The translations under genes and the position numbers were made by a program. Under the pieces are notes generated by a model, which was given only the letters and a program-made list of their open reading frames with translations, was not told where the DNA came from and made no database searches. Below, piece by piece: positions 1 through 8,006 of a stretch of 23,689 bases of DNA. Numbering within the stretch: the first letter of the stretch is position 1; every line of letters begins with the position of its first letter. Origin of the DNA: Bacteroidota bacterium (GTDB lineage Bacteria; Bacteroidota; Bacteroidia; Flavobacteriales; Weeksellaceae); assembly GCA_023448955.1 (NCBI GenBank), contig JAEXJU010000130.1:1-23689 (forward strand). Direction: 5' to 3'.

Positions 1-35
1 TTGATAGTTGATAGTTGATAGTTGATGGTTGATGG
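1..35. repeat. Tandem heptamer repeat (TTGATRG)5
   Basis: Five back-to-back heptamers read TTGATAG three times, then TTGATGG twice. It lies in the intergenic DNA past the 3' end of the ppx-like gene. I see no coding potential. Such short tandem repeats vary in copy number between strains; any function is unknown. Confidence 0.8.
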
Positions 36-59
36 ATTGGTTTCTGGAATCTGCAATAG

Positions 60-164
60 GGATAGTAGCGGTTATCCTTTTTCTTTGCAAAAGAAAAAGA
101 TAATAGCGAATAGCCCGACCCGAGTTGCTGCTAAAGCGCCGGCGAGGGGATTGCCCAAATAAGA
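60..164 (-). repeat. Intergenic repeat element with hairpin, downstream of ppx
   Basis: This stretch has an imperfect inverted repeat: arm 72-86 pairs with 89-103 (about 14 bp, one bulged C at 77), an AAAGAAAAA-type stem around a very short loop. A GC-rich stretch (108-150) follows, ending in TGCCCAAATAAGA at 152-164. The reverse complement of that 13-bp edge recurs at 23663-23675 at the other end of the window. From memory, intergenic repeats with these words are common in Chryseobacterium genomes; I could not check this. It may also serve as a transcription end for the ppk1-ppx unit, because it sits just past the ppx stop codon. Confidence 0.5.
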
Positions 165-173
165 TTTAAAATA

Positions 174-1061
174 TTAAGCTTTTCTTTTTTTGAGGGTGTA
201 ATAAATGCTTTTTATCAATCCATCTGCAACGGAAATCTTTGGAACATAAATATTTTTGATTTCTGCCCACGTCATAACATTATTGAAAATTTGTAAAGCG
301 GGTACGATTACATCGGCGCGGTCTTCCCGGAACTGATAAAGGTGCATCCGTTCTTCTACAGACAGATTCTGCATTTCCTTCAGGTATTTTTTGATGACGG
401 AAACGGGCATAGGTTTTCCCTCTTTGGTCTTGCTAAGCGAAAAAACCTTATTGATATTACCACCAGAACCGATAGCTAAGATTGGTTTTTTGCTTTTGAT
501 TTTATCCTTGATCTCATTTTTCATATCGTCCCACATCTCAGGGGAAACCAGTCCGTTGAGCAATCGGATGGTACCAATATTGAAGGAATGCTCGTACTTC
601 ATCTTGTTATTTTCATAGAAGGTAAGTTCTGTGGAACCGCCACCAACGTCTATATATAAATAAGCAAAGTCTTTGTCCAGCCCTTCTGCAACGTGATTTT
701 CGTAAATCAAAGTTGCTTCTTCATCTCCGGAAATGATCTCGATGTTAATGTCTGCTTCCTGTTTGACAATGTCGATGATTTCCTGTCCGTTCTTAGCGTC
801 ACGCATCGCGCTGGTGGCACAAGCGCGGTAATGATCTACTTTATACATCGTCATCAGCTGACTGAAGATTTTCATTGTACTGATGACCATTTGTTTCCGT
901 TCTTCGCCTATTTCGCCTTTGCTGAAGACATCCATACCCAGTCTCAGAGGGATTCTCAGCAGATTCAGCTTGGTAAATTCGGCTTTCCCTTTGGATGGTT
1001 TTACTTCATTGATGAGCAGTCTAGCGGCATTACTTCCGATGTCTATGGCGGCGATGATCAT
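174..1061 (-). CDS. ppx: Ppx/GppA-family exopolyphosphatase (short form)
   Basis: This 295-residue protein of the ASKHA (actin-like) fold should release phosphate from polyphosphate and/or hydrolyse pppGpp in the cytoplasm. The phosphate-1 loop is at residues 6-17 (AIDIGSNAARLL). A SGDEEA segment near residues 111-116 holds the likely catalytic Glu, and the phosphate-2 loop DVGGGSTEL is near 138-146. It has only the N-terminal Ppx-GppA domain pair and lacks the C-terminal HD-type extension of the roughly 500-residue E. coli enzymes, as is usual for Bacteroidota. It lies 40 bp downstream of ppk1 on the same strand, so synthesis and breakdown of polyphosphate are probably co-transcribed. The family is clear; whether polyphosphate or pppGpp is the main substrate cannot be told from sequence. 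Confidence 0.9.
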   Translation of the reverse strand: MIIAAIDIGSNAARLLINEVKPSKGKAEFTKLNLLRIPLRLGMDVFSKGEIGEERKQMVISTMKIFSQLMTMYKVDHYRACATSAMRDAKNGQEIIDIVKQEADINIEIISGDEEATLIYENHVAEGLDKDFAYLYIDVGGGSTELTFYENNKMKYEHSFNIGTIRLLNGLVSPEMWDDMKNEIKDKIKSKKPILAIGSGGNINKVFSLSKTKEGKPMPVSVIKKYLKEMQNLSVEERMHLYQFREDRADVIVPALQIFNNVMTWAEIKNIYVPKISVADGLIKSIYYTLKKRKA

Positions 1062-1101
1062 TTTCTTTGGTCGATTTAAAGCATAAATTTAAAGTAAATT
1101 C

Positions 1102-3210
1102 TTAATATTTCTGATTTTTCAGATAATTATAGATTTCTATCTGCGAGCGGATTTTTTCTTTTTTGTCCGATTCTACATATTCATTCCGCATATTCTTATC
1201 CAGAATCCGGGCTTTGACATTATCCTGAAGCTGGATTTCCAGCAGTTCTTTCAGTTCTTTTTTCAGATTTTTCTGAAGGATCGGTGTGGCGGCTTCTATT
1301 CTGTAGTCCAGGTTTCTGGTCATCCAGTCGGCAGAAGAGATGTACATATTTTCTGCGCCTCTGTTATAAAAATACATCACTCTGGCGTGTTCCAGATATT
1401 CGTCCACAATACTGACCGCGTGGAATTTTTTCTTAAAATCTTTCTGATTTACGGCGCAGAAAATCCCACGGACGATCATCTTAGTTTCAACGCCTGCTTC
1501 TGCTGCTTCGTAAATTTTAAGAATCAGTGTTTTGTCACTCAGAGAATTAACTTTGATAATCATCTCTGCTTTGCGCCCTGCTTTGGCTTCCTCGATTTCT
1601 TTATCAATATGCGCAATGATTTTCTCTCGCATAAACTGCGGACATACCAAAAGACTTTTGCAGGTTTTAAGTGCCGGCGTTGGATCTACTTTTGGTTTAT
1701 TCAGAACCGTAAATACTTTATTAATATCTGCCATTATTGCGCGATTTGAAGTCATCAGTAAATGATCTCCGTATATTTTGGCAGTTTTTTCATTAAAGTT
1801 TCCTGTGCTCACAAAACCATACTGAATCGTTCTGTTATTAACTCTCTTCTTGATAACGCATAGTTTGGCGTGTACTTTTTTATTCGGAATCCCGAGAAGC
1901 ACTTTTACGCCTTCCAGTTCCAGTCTCTCTTTCCATTCCAGGTTATTTTCTTCATCAAATCTCGCTCTCAGCTCCAGCATTACGGTGACCTCTTTTCCGT
2001 TTCTGACAGCGTTAATTAAAGTGTTAACTATTTTTGAGCTGGACGCTAATCTGTATGCCGTAATCTGGATTGATTTGACATCCGGATCCATTGCAGACTC
2101 TCTCAATAAATCAATAACTGAATCATAAGAATGATACGGAAATGTGAGCAAAATGTCCTTTTTAATTATTACATCCGTAACGCGTTGTTTGTTAGCGAAT
2201 TCCGGATGAATGAATGTCGTTCTCTCAGTCGGCTTTTGGTAAGCTTTAAAAACATCAGGAAAATCCATAAAATGTCTGAAGTTATGAATCTTTTGTCCGG
2301 GAATAATGCTGTCTTTTTTGCTTAAATTTAATTTTTTGATGAGAAATTCAAGAAGCGCTTTGTCCATTTCCTTATCGAAAACAAAACGTGTTGGTTTTCC
2401 TTTGCGTCGGCTTTTGATACCTTTTTCGATTTTGTCGGCTAAGGTTGTTTTGATATCATTGTCAAGGTCAAATTCTGCGTCTTTTGTCACTTTGAAACAA
2501 TGCGCGGTAAATTCGTCGTAACCAAAATAAGAAAAAATATGCGGAAGATTATAAATGATGACATCTTCCAGAAGCATTACATCTTTCTGTTCCTTGTCTT
2601 CTGTTGGCAAAAGGACAAATCTTCCGTTCGCTGTCACGGGAACTTCGATAATGGCATACTGACTTTCATACTGCCATTCTTTTCTCCGCATCGCAACGCC
2701 AATGAAGAGACTTTTTTCCCTTAAGTAAGGCATCGGTTTATTGTCGTGCAGCAAAATTGGGATCACATTGGATTCTACTTCCTCATCGAAATATTTGACC
2801 ACAAAGTCTTTCTGCTCGCTGGTCAGGTGCTTGTAATCTTTGATAAATACTTTTTCCTTGGCCATTTCCCGTTGGACATCTTTCCAGGTTCTGTCAAAAT
2901 CTTCCTGCTGGTGAATCACCAGTTTGTTGATCTTCTGAAGAATTTTTGAGGGAGCATCATAAAAAGATTCAGCGAGAAACTTTTGTTTAAAATCCATTGC
3001 CCGTTTTAATCCTGCCACTCTTACGCGGAAAAACTCATCCAGATTATTGGAAAAAATCCCTAAAAAACGGATTCTAAGGTGTATGGGGACACTTTTGTCC
3101 ATAGCTTCCTGAAGAACTCTCGCATTGAAGCCTAGCCATGTAATGTCGCGCGGATTAAATTGTTGTGGCATTGATGAGGTTTTGATGATCTCAAAATTAA
3201 TAAAATCCAT
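1102..3210 (-). CDS. ppk1: Polyphosphate kinase 1
   Basis: PPK1 reversibly moves the terminal phosphate of ATP onto inorganic polyphosphate. The protein has 702 residues, normal for the family. The N and head domains run from about 14 to 330 (FNPRDITWLGFNARVLQ, then LGIFSNNLDEFFRVRVAGLK). Two phospholipase-D-like C domains follow. The first contains KKVHAKLCVI with His447, the expected phosphohistidine, followed by STGNFNEKTAKIYGD. The second contains LEHARVMYFYNRG with His608. Start: ATG at 3210 gives 702 residues, but ATG at 3171 (MPQQFNPRD, 689 residues) matches better where family members usually begin, so 3171 may be the real start. A weak -7-like word (TAGTTTG on the minus strand, 3230-3236) lies upstream. 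The gene diverges from dnaK and leads the ppk1-ppx pair. Confidence 0.95.
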   Translation of the reverse strand: MDFINFEIIKTSSMPQQFNPRDITWLGFNARVLQEAMDKSVPIHLRIRFLGIFSNNLDEFFRVRVAGLKRAMDFKQKFLAESFYDAPSKILQKINKLVIHQQEDFDRTWKDVQREMAKEKVFIKDYKHLTSEQKDFVVKYFDEEVESNVIPILLHDNKPMPYLREKSLFIGVAMRRKEWQYESQYAIIEVPVTANGRFVLLPTEDKEQKDVMLLEDVIIYNLPHIFSYFGYDEFTAHCFKVTKDAEFDLDNDIKTTLADKIEKGIKSRRKGKPTRFVFDKEMDKALLEFLIKKLNLSKKDSIIPGQKIHNFRHFMDFPDVFKAYQKPTERTTFIHPEFANKQRVTDVIIKKDILLTFPYHSYDSVIDLLRESAMDPDVKSIQITAYRLASSSKIVNTLINAVRNGKEVTVMLELRARFDEENNLEWKERLELEGVKVLLGIPNKKVHAKLCVIKKRVNNRTIQYGFVSTGNFNEKTAKIYGDHLLMTSNRAIMADINKVFTVLNKPKVDPTPALKTCKSLLVCPQFMREKIIAHIDKEIEEAKAGRKAEMIIKVNSLSDKTLILKIYEAAEAGVETKMIVRGIFCAVNQKDFKKKFHAVSIVDEYLEHARVMYFYNRGAENMYISSADWMTRNLDYRIEAATPILQKNLKKELKELLEIQLQDNVKARILDKNMRNEYVESDKKEKIRSQIEIYNYLKNQKY

Positions 3211-3301
3211 TGGAATAATTTGTGGAACGCAAACTACGACTTCTGTTTTTTAGCAAGTGTTTCCAAAATATCAATTAAATTTTAAATCTCTTCAATGACA
3301 A

Positions 3302-3331
3302 TTTGTCACAATTGCTGCCGTGGTATAAATG
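3302..3331 (+). promoter_or_regulatory. Candidate dnaK promoter
   Basis: TTTG at 3302-3305 and TATAAATG at 3324-3331 are 18 bp apart. This resembles the Bacteroidota -33 TTTG / -7 TAnnTTTG arrangement, with two mismatches in the -7 box. The leader to the dnaK ATG would be about 50 nt. A small inverted repeat TGACA-ATT-TGTCA (3296-3308) overlaps the -33 box and could be an operator. I see no CIRCE element. Confidence 0.35.
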
Positions 3332-3384
3332 TTGAGAAATGCAGACTGTAATAATTTTTAATAACGAAAAAATAACATATAAAA

Positions 3385-5277
3385 ATGAGTAAAATAATTG
3401 GAATTGACTTAGGAACAACCAACTCTTGTGTTGCTGTAATGGAGGGTAAAGACCCTGTTGTAATTCCTAACGCAGAAGGTAAAAGAACAACGCCGTCTAT
3501 CGTAGCATTTACAGAAGATGGCGAAAGAAAAGTGGGTGACCCTGCAAAAAGACAGGCGGTAACCAACCCGACTAAAACGGTTTATTCTATCAAAAGATTT
3601 ATCGGAACACACTTTAAAGATGATGCTTCTGAAATCTCAAGAGTACCTTATAAAGTAGTTTCAGGACCAAACGATACCGTAAAAGTAAAAATCGACGACA
3701 GAGAATATACTCCACAGGAAATTTCTGCAATGACGCTTCAGAAAATGAAGAAAACGGCTGAAGATTATCTTGGACAGGAAGTAACAAGAGCGGTAATTAC
3801 GGTTCCTGCATACTTCAACGATGCACAGAGACAGGCTACAAAAGAAGCGGGTGAAATCGCTGGTCTTAAAGTAGAAAGAATCATCAACGAGCCTACTGCT
3901 GCTGCATTGGCTTACGGTTTAGATAAAAACCACAAAGACCAAAAAATCGCGGTATACGATTTAGGAGGTGGTACTTTCGATATCTCAATCCTAGATTTAG
4001 GAGATGGTGTATTCGAAGTATTGTCTACAAACGGAGATACACACTTAGGAGGTGATGATTTTGATGATGTAATTATCAACTGGATGGCAGATGAATTCAA
4101 AGCTGAAGAAGGAGTTGACTTAAAGTCTGATGCAATCGCATTACAAAGATTGAAAGAAGCTGCTGAAAAAGCAAAAATCGAGTTGTCTTCTTCTCCGCAG
4201 ACAGAAATTAACCTTCCATATATTACAGCTACGGCTACAGGTCCTAAACACTTAGTAAAGACTTTAACGAAAGCTAAATTCGAGCAGTTATCTGCGGATT
4301 TGGTAAGAAGATCTATGGAGCCGGTTGCGAAAGCATTGAAAGATGCAGGTTTATCTACTTCAGATATCGACGAGGTAATCTTGGTAGGAGGTTCTACAAG
4401 AATCCCGATCATCCAGGAAGAAGTGGAAAAATTCTTCGGTAAAAAACCGTCTAAAGGAGTTAACCCGGATGAGGTTGTAGCAATCGGTGCTGCGATTCAG
4501 GGAGGTGTATTGACAGGTGATGTAAAAGATGTTCTTTTATTAGATGTTACTCCACTTTCTTTAGGTATCGAAACTATGGGTTCTGTTTTCACTAAATTAA
4601 TTGAAGCGAACACTACGATCCCAACTAAAAAATCTGAGGTATTCTCTACAGCTTCTGACAACCAGCCGGCTGTAAGCATCAGAGTAGGACAGGGAGAAAG
4701 ACCAATGTTCAACGATAACAAAGAAATAGGTAGATTTGACCTTACAGATATTCCACCTGCACCAAGAGGAGTTCCTCAAATCGAAGTAACTTTCGATATC
4801 GACGCCAACGGTATCTTAAGTGTTTCTGCTAAAGATAAAGGAACGGGTAAAGAACAGTCTATTAAAATTCAGGCGTCTTCAGGTCTTTCTGACGAAGAAA
4901 TCGAAAGAATGAAGAAAGAGGCTCAGGAAAATGCTTCTGCCGATGCTAAGAAAAAAGAAGAAGTTGAAATCTTCAACAAAGCAGACGGATTGATCTTCCA
5001 GACTGAAAAGCAATTGAAAGAGTTTGGTGAAAAATTATCTGCTGATAAAAAAGCAGCTATTGAAACTGCTCACGGAGAACTGAAAACGGCTTTCGAAGCT
5101 AAAAATGCAGACGATGTAAAAGCTAAAACGGAAGCTTTAGATGCAGCTTGGATGGCAGCTTCAGAAGAATTGTACGCAGCAGGACAACAGCCGGGAGCTG
5201 ATGCAGGAGCACAAAACGGAGGAAATGCAGGAGGTGCAGAAGATGTACAGGATGCAGACTTCGAAGAAGTTAAGTAG
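3385..5277 (+). CDS. dnaK: Chaperone DnaK (Hsp70)
   Basis: DnaK is the ATP-dependent Hsp70 chaperone that works with DnaJ and GrpE in the cytoplasm. All 630 residues are present. The N-terminal ATPase domain starts with GIDLGTTNSCVAVMEG; VYDLGGGTFDISILDLG is the phosphate-2 loop and ILVGGSTRIP follows. The linker is DVLLLDVTPLSLGIETMG, then the peptide-binding domain, a helical lid, a Gly/Ala-rich tail and the conserved end DADFEEVK. The ATG at 3385 gives the standard N-terminus (MSKIIGIDLG). It is a single-gene unit here, without grpE or dnaJ beside it, and ends at a strong terminator. Base composition is less AT-rich than the element that follows. The integrated element sits just past its terminator. 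Confidence 0.99.
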   Translation: MSKIIGIDLGTTNSCVAVMEGKDPVVIPNAEGKRTTPSIVAFTEDGERKVGDPAKRQAVTNPTKTVYSIKRFIGTHFKDDASEISRVPYKVVSGPNDTVKVKIDDREYTPQEISAMTLQKMKKTAEDYLGQEVTRAVITVPAYFNDAQRQATKEAGEIAGLKVERIINEPTAAALAYGLDKNHKDQKIAVYDLGGGTFDISILDLGDGVFEVLSTNGDTHLGGDDFDDVIINWMADEFKAEEGVDLKSDAIALQRLKEAAEKAKIELSSSPQTEINLPYITATATGPKHLVKTLTKAKFEQLSADLVRRSMEPVAKALKDAGLSTSDIDEVILVGGSTRIPIIQEEVEKFFGKKPSKGVNPDEVVAIGAAIQGGVLTGDVKDVLLLDVTPLSLGIETMGSVFTKLIEANTTIPTKKSEVFSTASDNQPAVSIRVGQGERPMFNDNKEIGRFDLTDIPPAPRGVPQIEVTFDIDANGILSVSAKDKGTGKEQSIKIQASSGLSDEEIERMKKEAQENASADAKKKEEVEIFNKADGLIFQTEKQLKEFGEKLSADKKAAIETAHGELKTAFEAKNADDVKAKTEALDAAWMAASEELYAAGQQPGADAGAQNGGNAGGAEDVQDADFEEVK

Positions 5278-5310
5278 TTATTGATTAATATTAATTAACA
5301 AAATATAGAA

Positions 5311-5350
5311 AATCCCCACAGGCGTATGTTTGTGGGGATTTTTGTTTTTT
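5311..5350 (+). terminator. Rho-independent terminator of dnaK
   Basis: The perfect 10-bp stem AATCCCCACA (5311-5320) / TGTGGGGATT (5331-5340) has a 10-nt loop and is followed by a T-rich run. It lies 33 bp past the dnaK stop codon and 46 bp before the left att repeat, so the element inserts without cutting the dnaK transcript. Confidence 0.9.
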
Positions 5351-5396
5351 CAAAGATTTTTGATTTTGTGCTTTTTTAAGTGTTTTTTATTACACA

Positions 5397-5415
5397 TTTG
5401 TACCATATTTGTACC
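5397..5415. repeat. Left attachment repeat (attL core)
   Basis: TTTGTACC-ATA-TTTGTACC: two 8-bp direct repeats 11 bp apart. An identical 19-bp copy is at 21248-21266, and neither copy can be extended by a base on either side. It lies between the dnaK terminator and the excisionase/integrase pair, as expected for an integration site in intergenic DNA rather than in a tRNA gene. Confidence 0.75.
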
Positions 5416-5447
5416 GGCACTTAAGCAGAGAAGATGTGGCACTTAAG
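5416..5447 (+). repeat. 10-bp direct repeat beside attL (possible arm-type sites)
   Basis: GGCACTTAAG occurs at 5416-5425 and 5438-5447, 22 bp apart, directly inside the left att core and upstream of the excisionase-like gene. Two turns of spacing suits arm-type binding sites for the integrase or excisionase, or an operator for the gene that starts at 5481. Confidence 0.4.
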
Positions 5448-5480
5448 ATTTTTTTTCTTACCTTTAGTTTTTCTATATGT

Positions 5481-6035
5481 ATGATTAAAAGGATTAAAAG
5501 AGAATGTCTGCATTGTTCGCAGGAATTTATACCTAAGACAGTAACTTCATTTTATTGTCGTGAGCAGTGTATAAAAAATGCTTACCAGAAAAGAAAGCGT
5601 CAAGAAAAATTAGAATTAAAAAGACAAGAACTGATTGATCAGATTCCTTTAGATAAAATTCTCTTGACAGTCCCTGAAGCTGTTTTACTCTTTGACATTG
5701 CAAAAAGAACACTTTATAGACTTATCAAACAAAATGTAATACCTTCTATTAATGAAGGAACTCGTTTAATAAAAGTAAATCGTGAAGTTTTGCAAGAAAT
5801 GTTTCCTCCGGCATCTAAAGAAAAGATTGAAAAGAAAAATTCTAATCCTAACTTGTATGATCTTTCTGAAGAGAATTGCTATACTATTGGTGAGATTTCC
5901 AAAAAATTTCAGTTACACGATACGAGTGTATACAAGCATATCAGAAAGTACTCAATTCCCACCCGTCAAATTGGTAATTATGTTTATGCTCCAAAAAGCG
6001 AGATTGACAAATTATATAATGGTACTATAGATTAA
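5481..6035 (+). CDS. Zinc-finger/tandem HTH_17 protein, probable excisionase or directionality factor
   Basis: This 184-residue DNA-binding protein sits between attL and the integrase, ending 4 bp before the integrase start. Cys9, Cys12, Cys26 and Cys30 (CLHC...FYCREQC) form a small zinc-ribbon-like module, followed by a Lys/Arg-rich helix (about 34-48). Two MerR/excisionase-type HTH units then follow: residues 63-105 (VPEAVLLFDIAKRTLYRLI) and 133-178 (YTIGEISKKFQLHDTSVYKH). Start: an in-frame ATG at 5409 would begin inside the att core and add an odd 24-residue lead. ATG at 5481 gives the natural N-terminus, with a -7-like TACCTTTA at 5459-5466. The position suggests a recombination directionality factor or regulator of int; this is inferred from context and the HTH type. 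Confidence 0.7.
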   Translation: MIKRIKRECLHCSQEFIPKTVTSFYCREQCIKNAYQKRKRQEKLELKRQELIDQIPLDKILLTVPEAVLLFDIAKRTLYRLIKQNVIPSINEGTRLIKVNREVLQEMFPPASKEKIEKKNSNPNLYDLSEENCYTIGEISKKFQLHDTSVYKHIRKYSIPTRQIGNYVYAPKSEIDKLYNGTID

Positions 6036-6039
6036 GCTT

Positions 6040-7329
6040 ATGAAACAACTTTCAAAAACTCAAGTTACAGTTAGATTGCGTAAAGCTGAGGATAGAAATG
6101 AATGGTATGTCTATTTGGAGAGTTATCCTGTATTTATTGCTGGAAAAAATAAACCGCAACGTTCTAGGGAGTATCTCAATAGAATTGTTTATACGGTTGA
6201 ATGGGATAAAAAAAGAACAAGCAGAACTAACCTAAAGGACGGGACAAAAGCCTTTAAACCAAAGCGTGATGATAATGGAATTATAGTTTGTAAGAGTGAG
6301 CGTGACAGGGAGACAATGTTATATGCTGATGGAATTCGTAAACTACGCCAAAAAGAATATGATAATGTCGACTTGTATAGTGATAGCGATGCTATTAAGG
6401 CCGAATTGCAAGAAAAACAAAAAGAAAAATTTATAGATTACTGTAATAGGTTGCTAAAGAAAAGACACGGCTCAAATAATAGTTCTGATTCAATTAGAAC
6501 TAACTGGAGGTGTTTAATTGAATTTATTATAGAGTTTTCCGGAGATGATTTAAGATTTTCAAAAATTGATTTGAGTTTTGCTGATGATTTTAAGCTTTAT
6601 CTTTTATCGGCGCCCTATCGCGGAAAAAAGAAAGGAATTCTTTCAAATAATAGTGCTGCAACGTACTTTTCTATTTTTAAGGCAATAGTTTCCCAAGCTT
6701 TTATTGATGGTTATTTTATAATTGACTTATCAGCAAAGATTAAAGGTATTGGAGAGCAAGAATCTTTCCGTGAACATCTCTCTTTGGAGGAACTTAATCT
6801 TTTAGTAAATACTCCTTGTGAAAATGATGAATTGAAAAGAGCATCTTTATTTTCTGCACTGACAGGGTTAAGACATTGTGATATTAAAAGGCTTAAGTGG
6901 AAAGAAATTGATGTTCAGTCAAATAGAATCAAAATTCAATTTAGACAAAAGAAAACAAAAGGAGTCGAGTATACACCGATTTCTGAACAAGCAATTCCTT
7001 TATGCGGATCTCCGAGACTTCCCGAACAGCTAGTATTTGAAAATTTACAAGATAGCTCTTGGATTTCGAGACCTCTCGAAAAATGGGTCAAATCAGCTGG
7101 AATAACAAAGCATATAACTTTTCATTGCTTCAGACATACTTTTGCAACATTGCAGCTTTCTTTAGGAACAGACATTTATACAGTTAGTAAAATGCTTGGA
7201 CACAGTAAAGTTACAACAACTCAAGTTTATGCTAAAGTAGTTGATGAACTGAAAAATAGAGCAGCTGGAGCTATTAAGCTGGATGAAAATATTTTAGAAG
7301 AAAACCAAGAAATTATACAAGCAAACTAA
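6040..7329 (+). CDS. Tyrosine-type site-specific integrase
   Basis: The enzyme should integrate and excise the element by recombining the two TTTGTACC-ATA-TTTGTACC sites. It has 429 residues. An N-terminal arm-binding region (1-120) is typical of long Bacteroidota integrases, followed by a SAM-like core-binding domain (about 125-235) and a catalytic domain (245-410). The catalytic set is complete: Arg278 (ALTGLRHCD), His362 and Arg365 (FHCFRHTFATLQ), His388 (MLGHSKVTTTQ) and the nucleophile Tyr397 (VYAKV). It lies 4 bp after the HTH protein and 5 bp before the two-TM gene, so all three are probably one transcript. It is intact and likely active. Confidence 0.95.
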   Translation: MKQLSKTQVTVRLRKAEDRNEWYVYLESYPVFIAGKNKPQRSREYLNRIVYTVEWDKKRTSRTNLKDGTKAFKPKRDDNGIIVCKSERDRETMLYADGIRKLRQKEYDNVDLYSDSDAIKAELQEKQKEKFIDYCNRLLKKRHGSNNSSDSIRTNWRCLIEFIIEFSGDDLRFSKIDLSFADDFKLYLLSAPYRGKKKGILSNNSAATYFSIFKAIVSQAFIDGYFIIDLSAKIKGIGEQESFREHLSLEELNLLVNTPCENDELKRASLFSALTGLRHCDIKRLKWKEIDVQSNRIKIQFRQKKTKGVEYTPISEQAIPLCGSPRLPEQLVFENLQDSSWISRPLEKWVKSAGITKHITFHCFRHTFATLQLSLGTDIYTVSKMLGHSKVTTTQVYAKVVDELKNRAAGAIKLDENILEENQEIIQAN

Positions 7330-7334
7330 TAAAT

Positions 7335-8006
7335 ATGAAAGTCAAAAATTTTGAATTAATATGTATGTATTTACCCATTATAGTGGTATGTATCCTTTTA
7401 GGAACTCAAGTCAGAACATATTTTATCGATAAAGGGTCCGATGAATTTACGGCAAATATCTTTTTTATAGTCGTGATTTTCGTAGGTGTTGTTATTTATT
7501 CAGGTCTAACATTGTTTTTGCATACTATCTATGAAATTATAAGCAGAATTATTACTAAAAGAAAAAATCTAGTTTTGGTTAATGAATTCTTTTCTGGACC
7601 TGTTACTATTGCTGATATTAAAGAAGATTTAAAATTTAAAGAAGTTGTAAAGTTCGATAATAAGCTTGAGATTGCATTAAGATATACAAAGGAGCAATTT
7701 GCGCTATACACATCTGTTAATGATTTAGAAAACCTATGCAGCTACATTACAAAGTATGCTAAGAAAGAAAAAATAGAAAATTTTAGCCCTGTAAGGGTTC
7801 ACAAATTATCTAATATGGATTTGTATCATTTTGGCTGGAACATTTGGAAGCACTTTGATAGGCGAAATCAATATGAAGTAGCATTGTTTTTAAAAGAAGT
7901 TTTTCAACATTCACTAAAAGATGTTGAAACGGACTCAATTAAAAGTCATTTAAAAGATGATGATGAAAAAGGTATCATTAAAATAAAAAGAGATTTAAAA
8001 TTTTAG
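7335..8006 (+). CDS. Two-TM membrane protein of unknown function
   Basis: I do not recognise a named family for this 223-residue protein. Two hydrophobic segments at about residues 8-28 and 40-65 form an N-terminal membrane hairpin, followed by a charged cytoplasmic region of about 150 residues. The C-terminal part has a distinctive stretch, NMDLYHFGWNIWKHF, before a helical segment rich in Phe/Leu and a Lys/Asp-rich tail. I have a weak memory of similar DLYHxGWNIW stretches in proteins near Bacteroidota integrases, not verified. It starts 5 bp after the integrase stop and has no promoter of its own that I can see, so it is probably co-expressed with int. A role in exclusion, defence or element maintenance is possible but unsupported. 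Confidence 0.65.
   Translation: MKVKNFELICMYLPIIVVCILLGTQVRTYFIDKGSDEFTANIFFIVVIFVGVVIYSGLTLFLHTIYEIISRIITKRKNLVLVNEFFSGPVTIADIKEDLKFKEVVKFDNKLEIALRYTKEQFALYTSVNDLENLCSYITKYAKKEKIENFSPVRVHKLSNMDLYHFGWNIWKHFDRRNQYEVALFLKEVFQHSLKDVETDSIKSHLKDDDEKGIIKIKRDLKF

Noticed and set aside
391..3171. Many plus-strand open frames across the ppx and ppk1 genes, and minus-strand frames inside dnaK and the P-type ATPase.
   Set aside because: They lie fully within unmistakable genes on the other strand or in another frame and show no motif of their own.
3296..3308. TGACA-ATT-TGTCA upstream of dnaK as a CIRCE heat-shock operator.
   Set aside because: CIRCE has 9-bp arms TTAGCACTC/GAGTGCTAA with a 9-bp spacer; this is a short unrelated palindrome.
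5303..5316. 14-bp match ATATAGAAAATCCC between the dnaK terminator lead-in and 21341-21354, as an alternative element boundary.
   Set aside because: The two copies are at different distances and on the outer side of both 19-bp repeats, and each simply leads into a terminator stem beginning AATCCC. Similar terminator lead-ins explain it.
5374..5386. TTTTAAGTGTTTT shared between the left flank of attL and the GTGTTTT array (11363-11375).
   Set aside because: A 13-bp AT-rich match in a 24-kb AT-rich window is expected by chance, and this copy is outside the element without neighbouring repeats.
5409..5480. Upstream in-frame ATG at 5409 as start of the HTH protein.
   Set aside because: It would start inside the att core and add 24 residues unlike the rest; ATG 5481 gives a natural N-terminus directly before the zinc module.
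5340..5480. A tRNA or tmRNA gene end as integration target at attL.
   Set aside because: No cloverleaf or CCA-type 3' end is visible at either att site; the site is intergenic.
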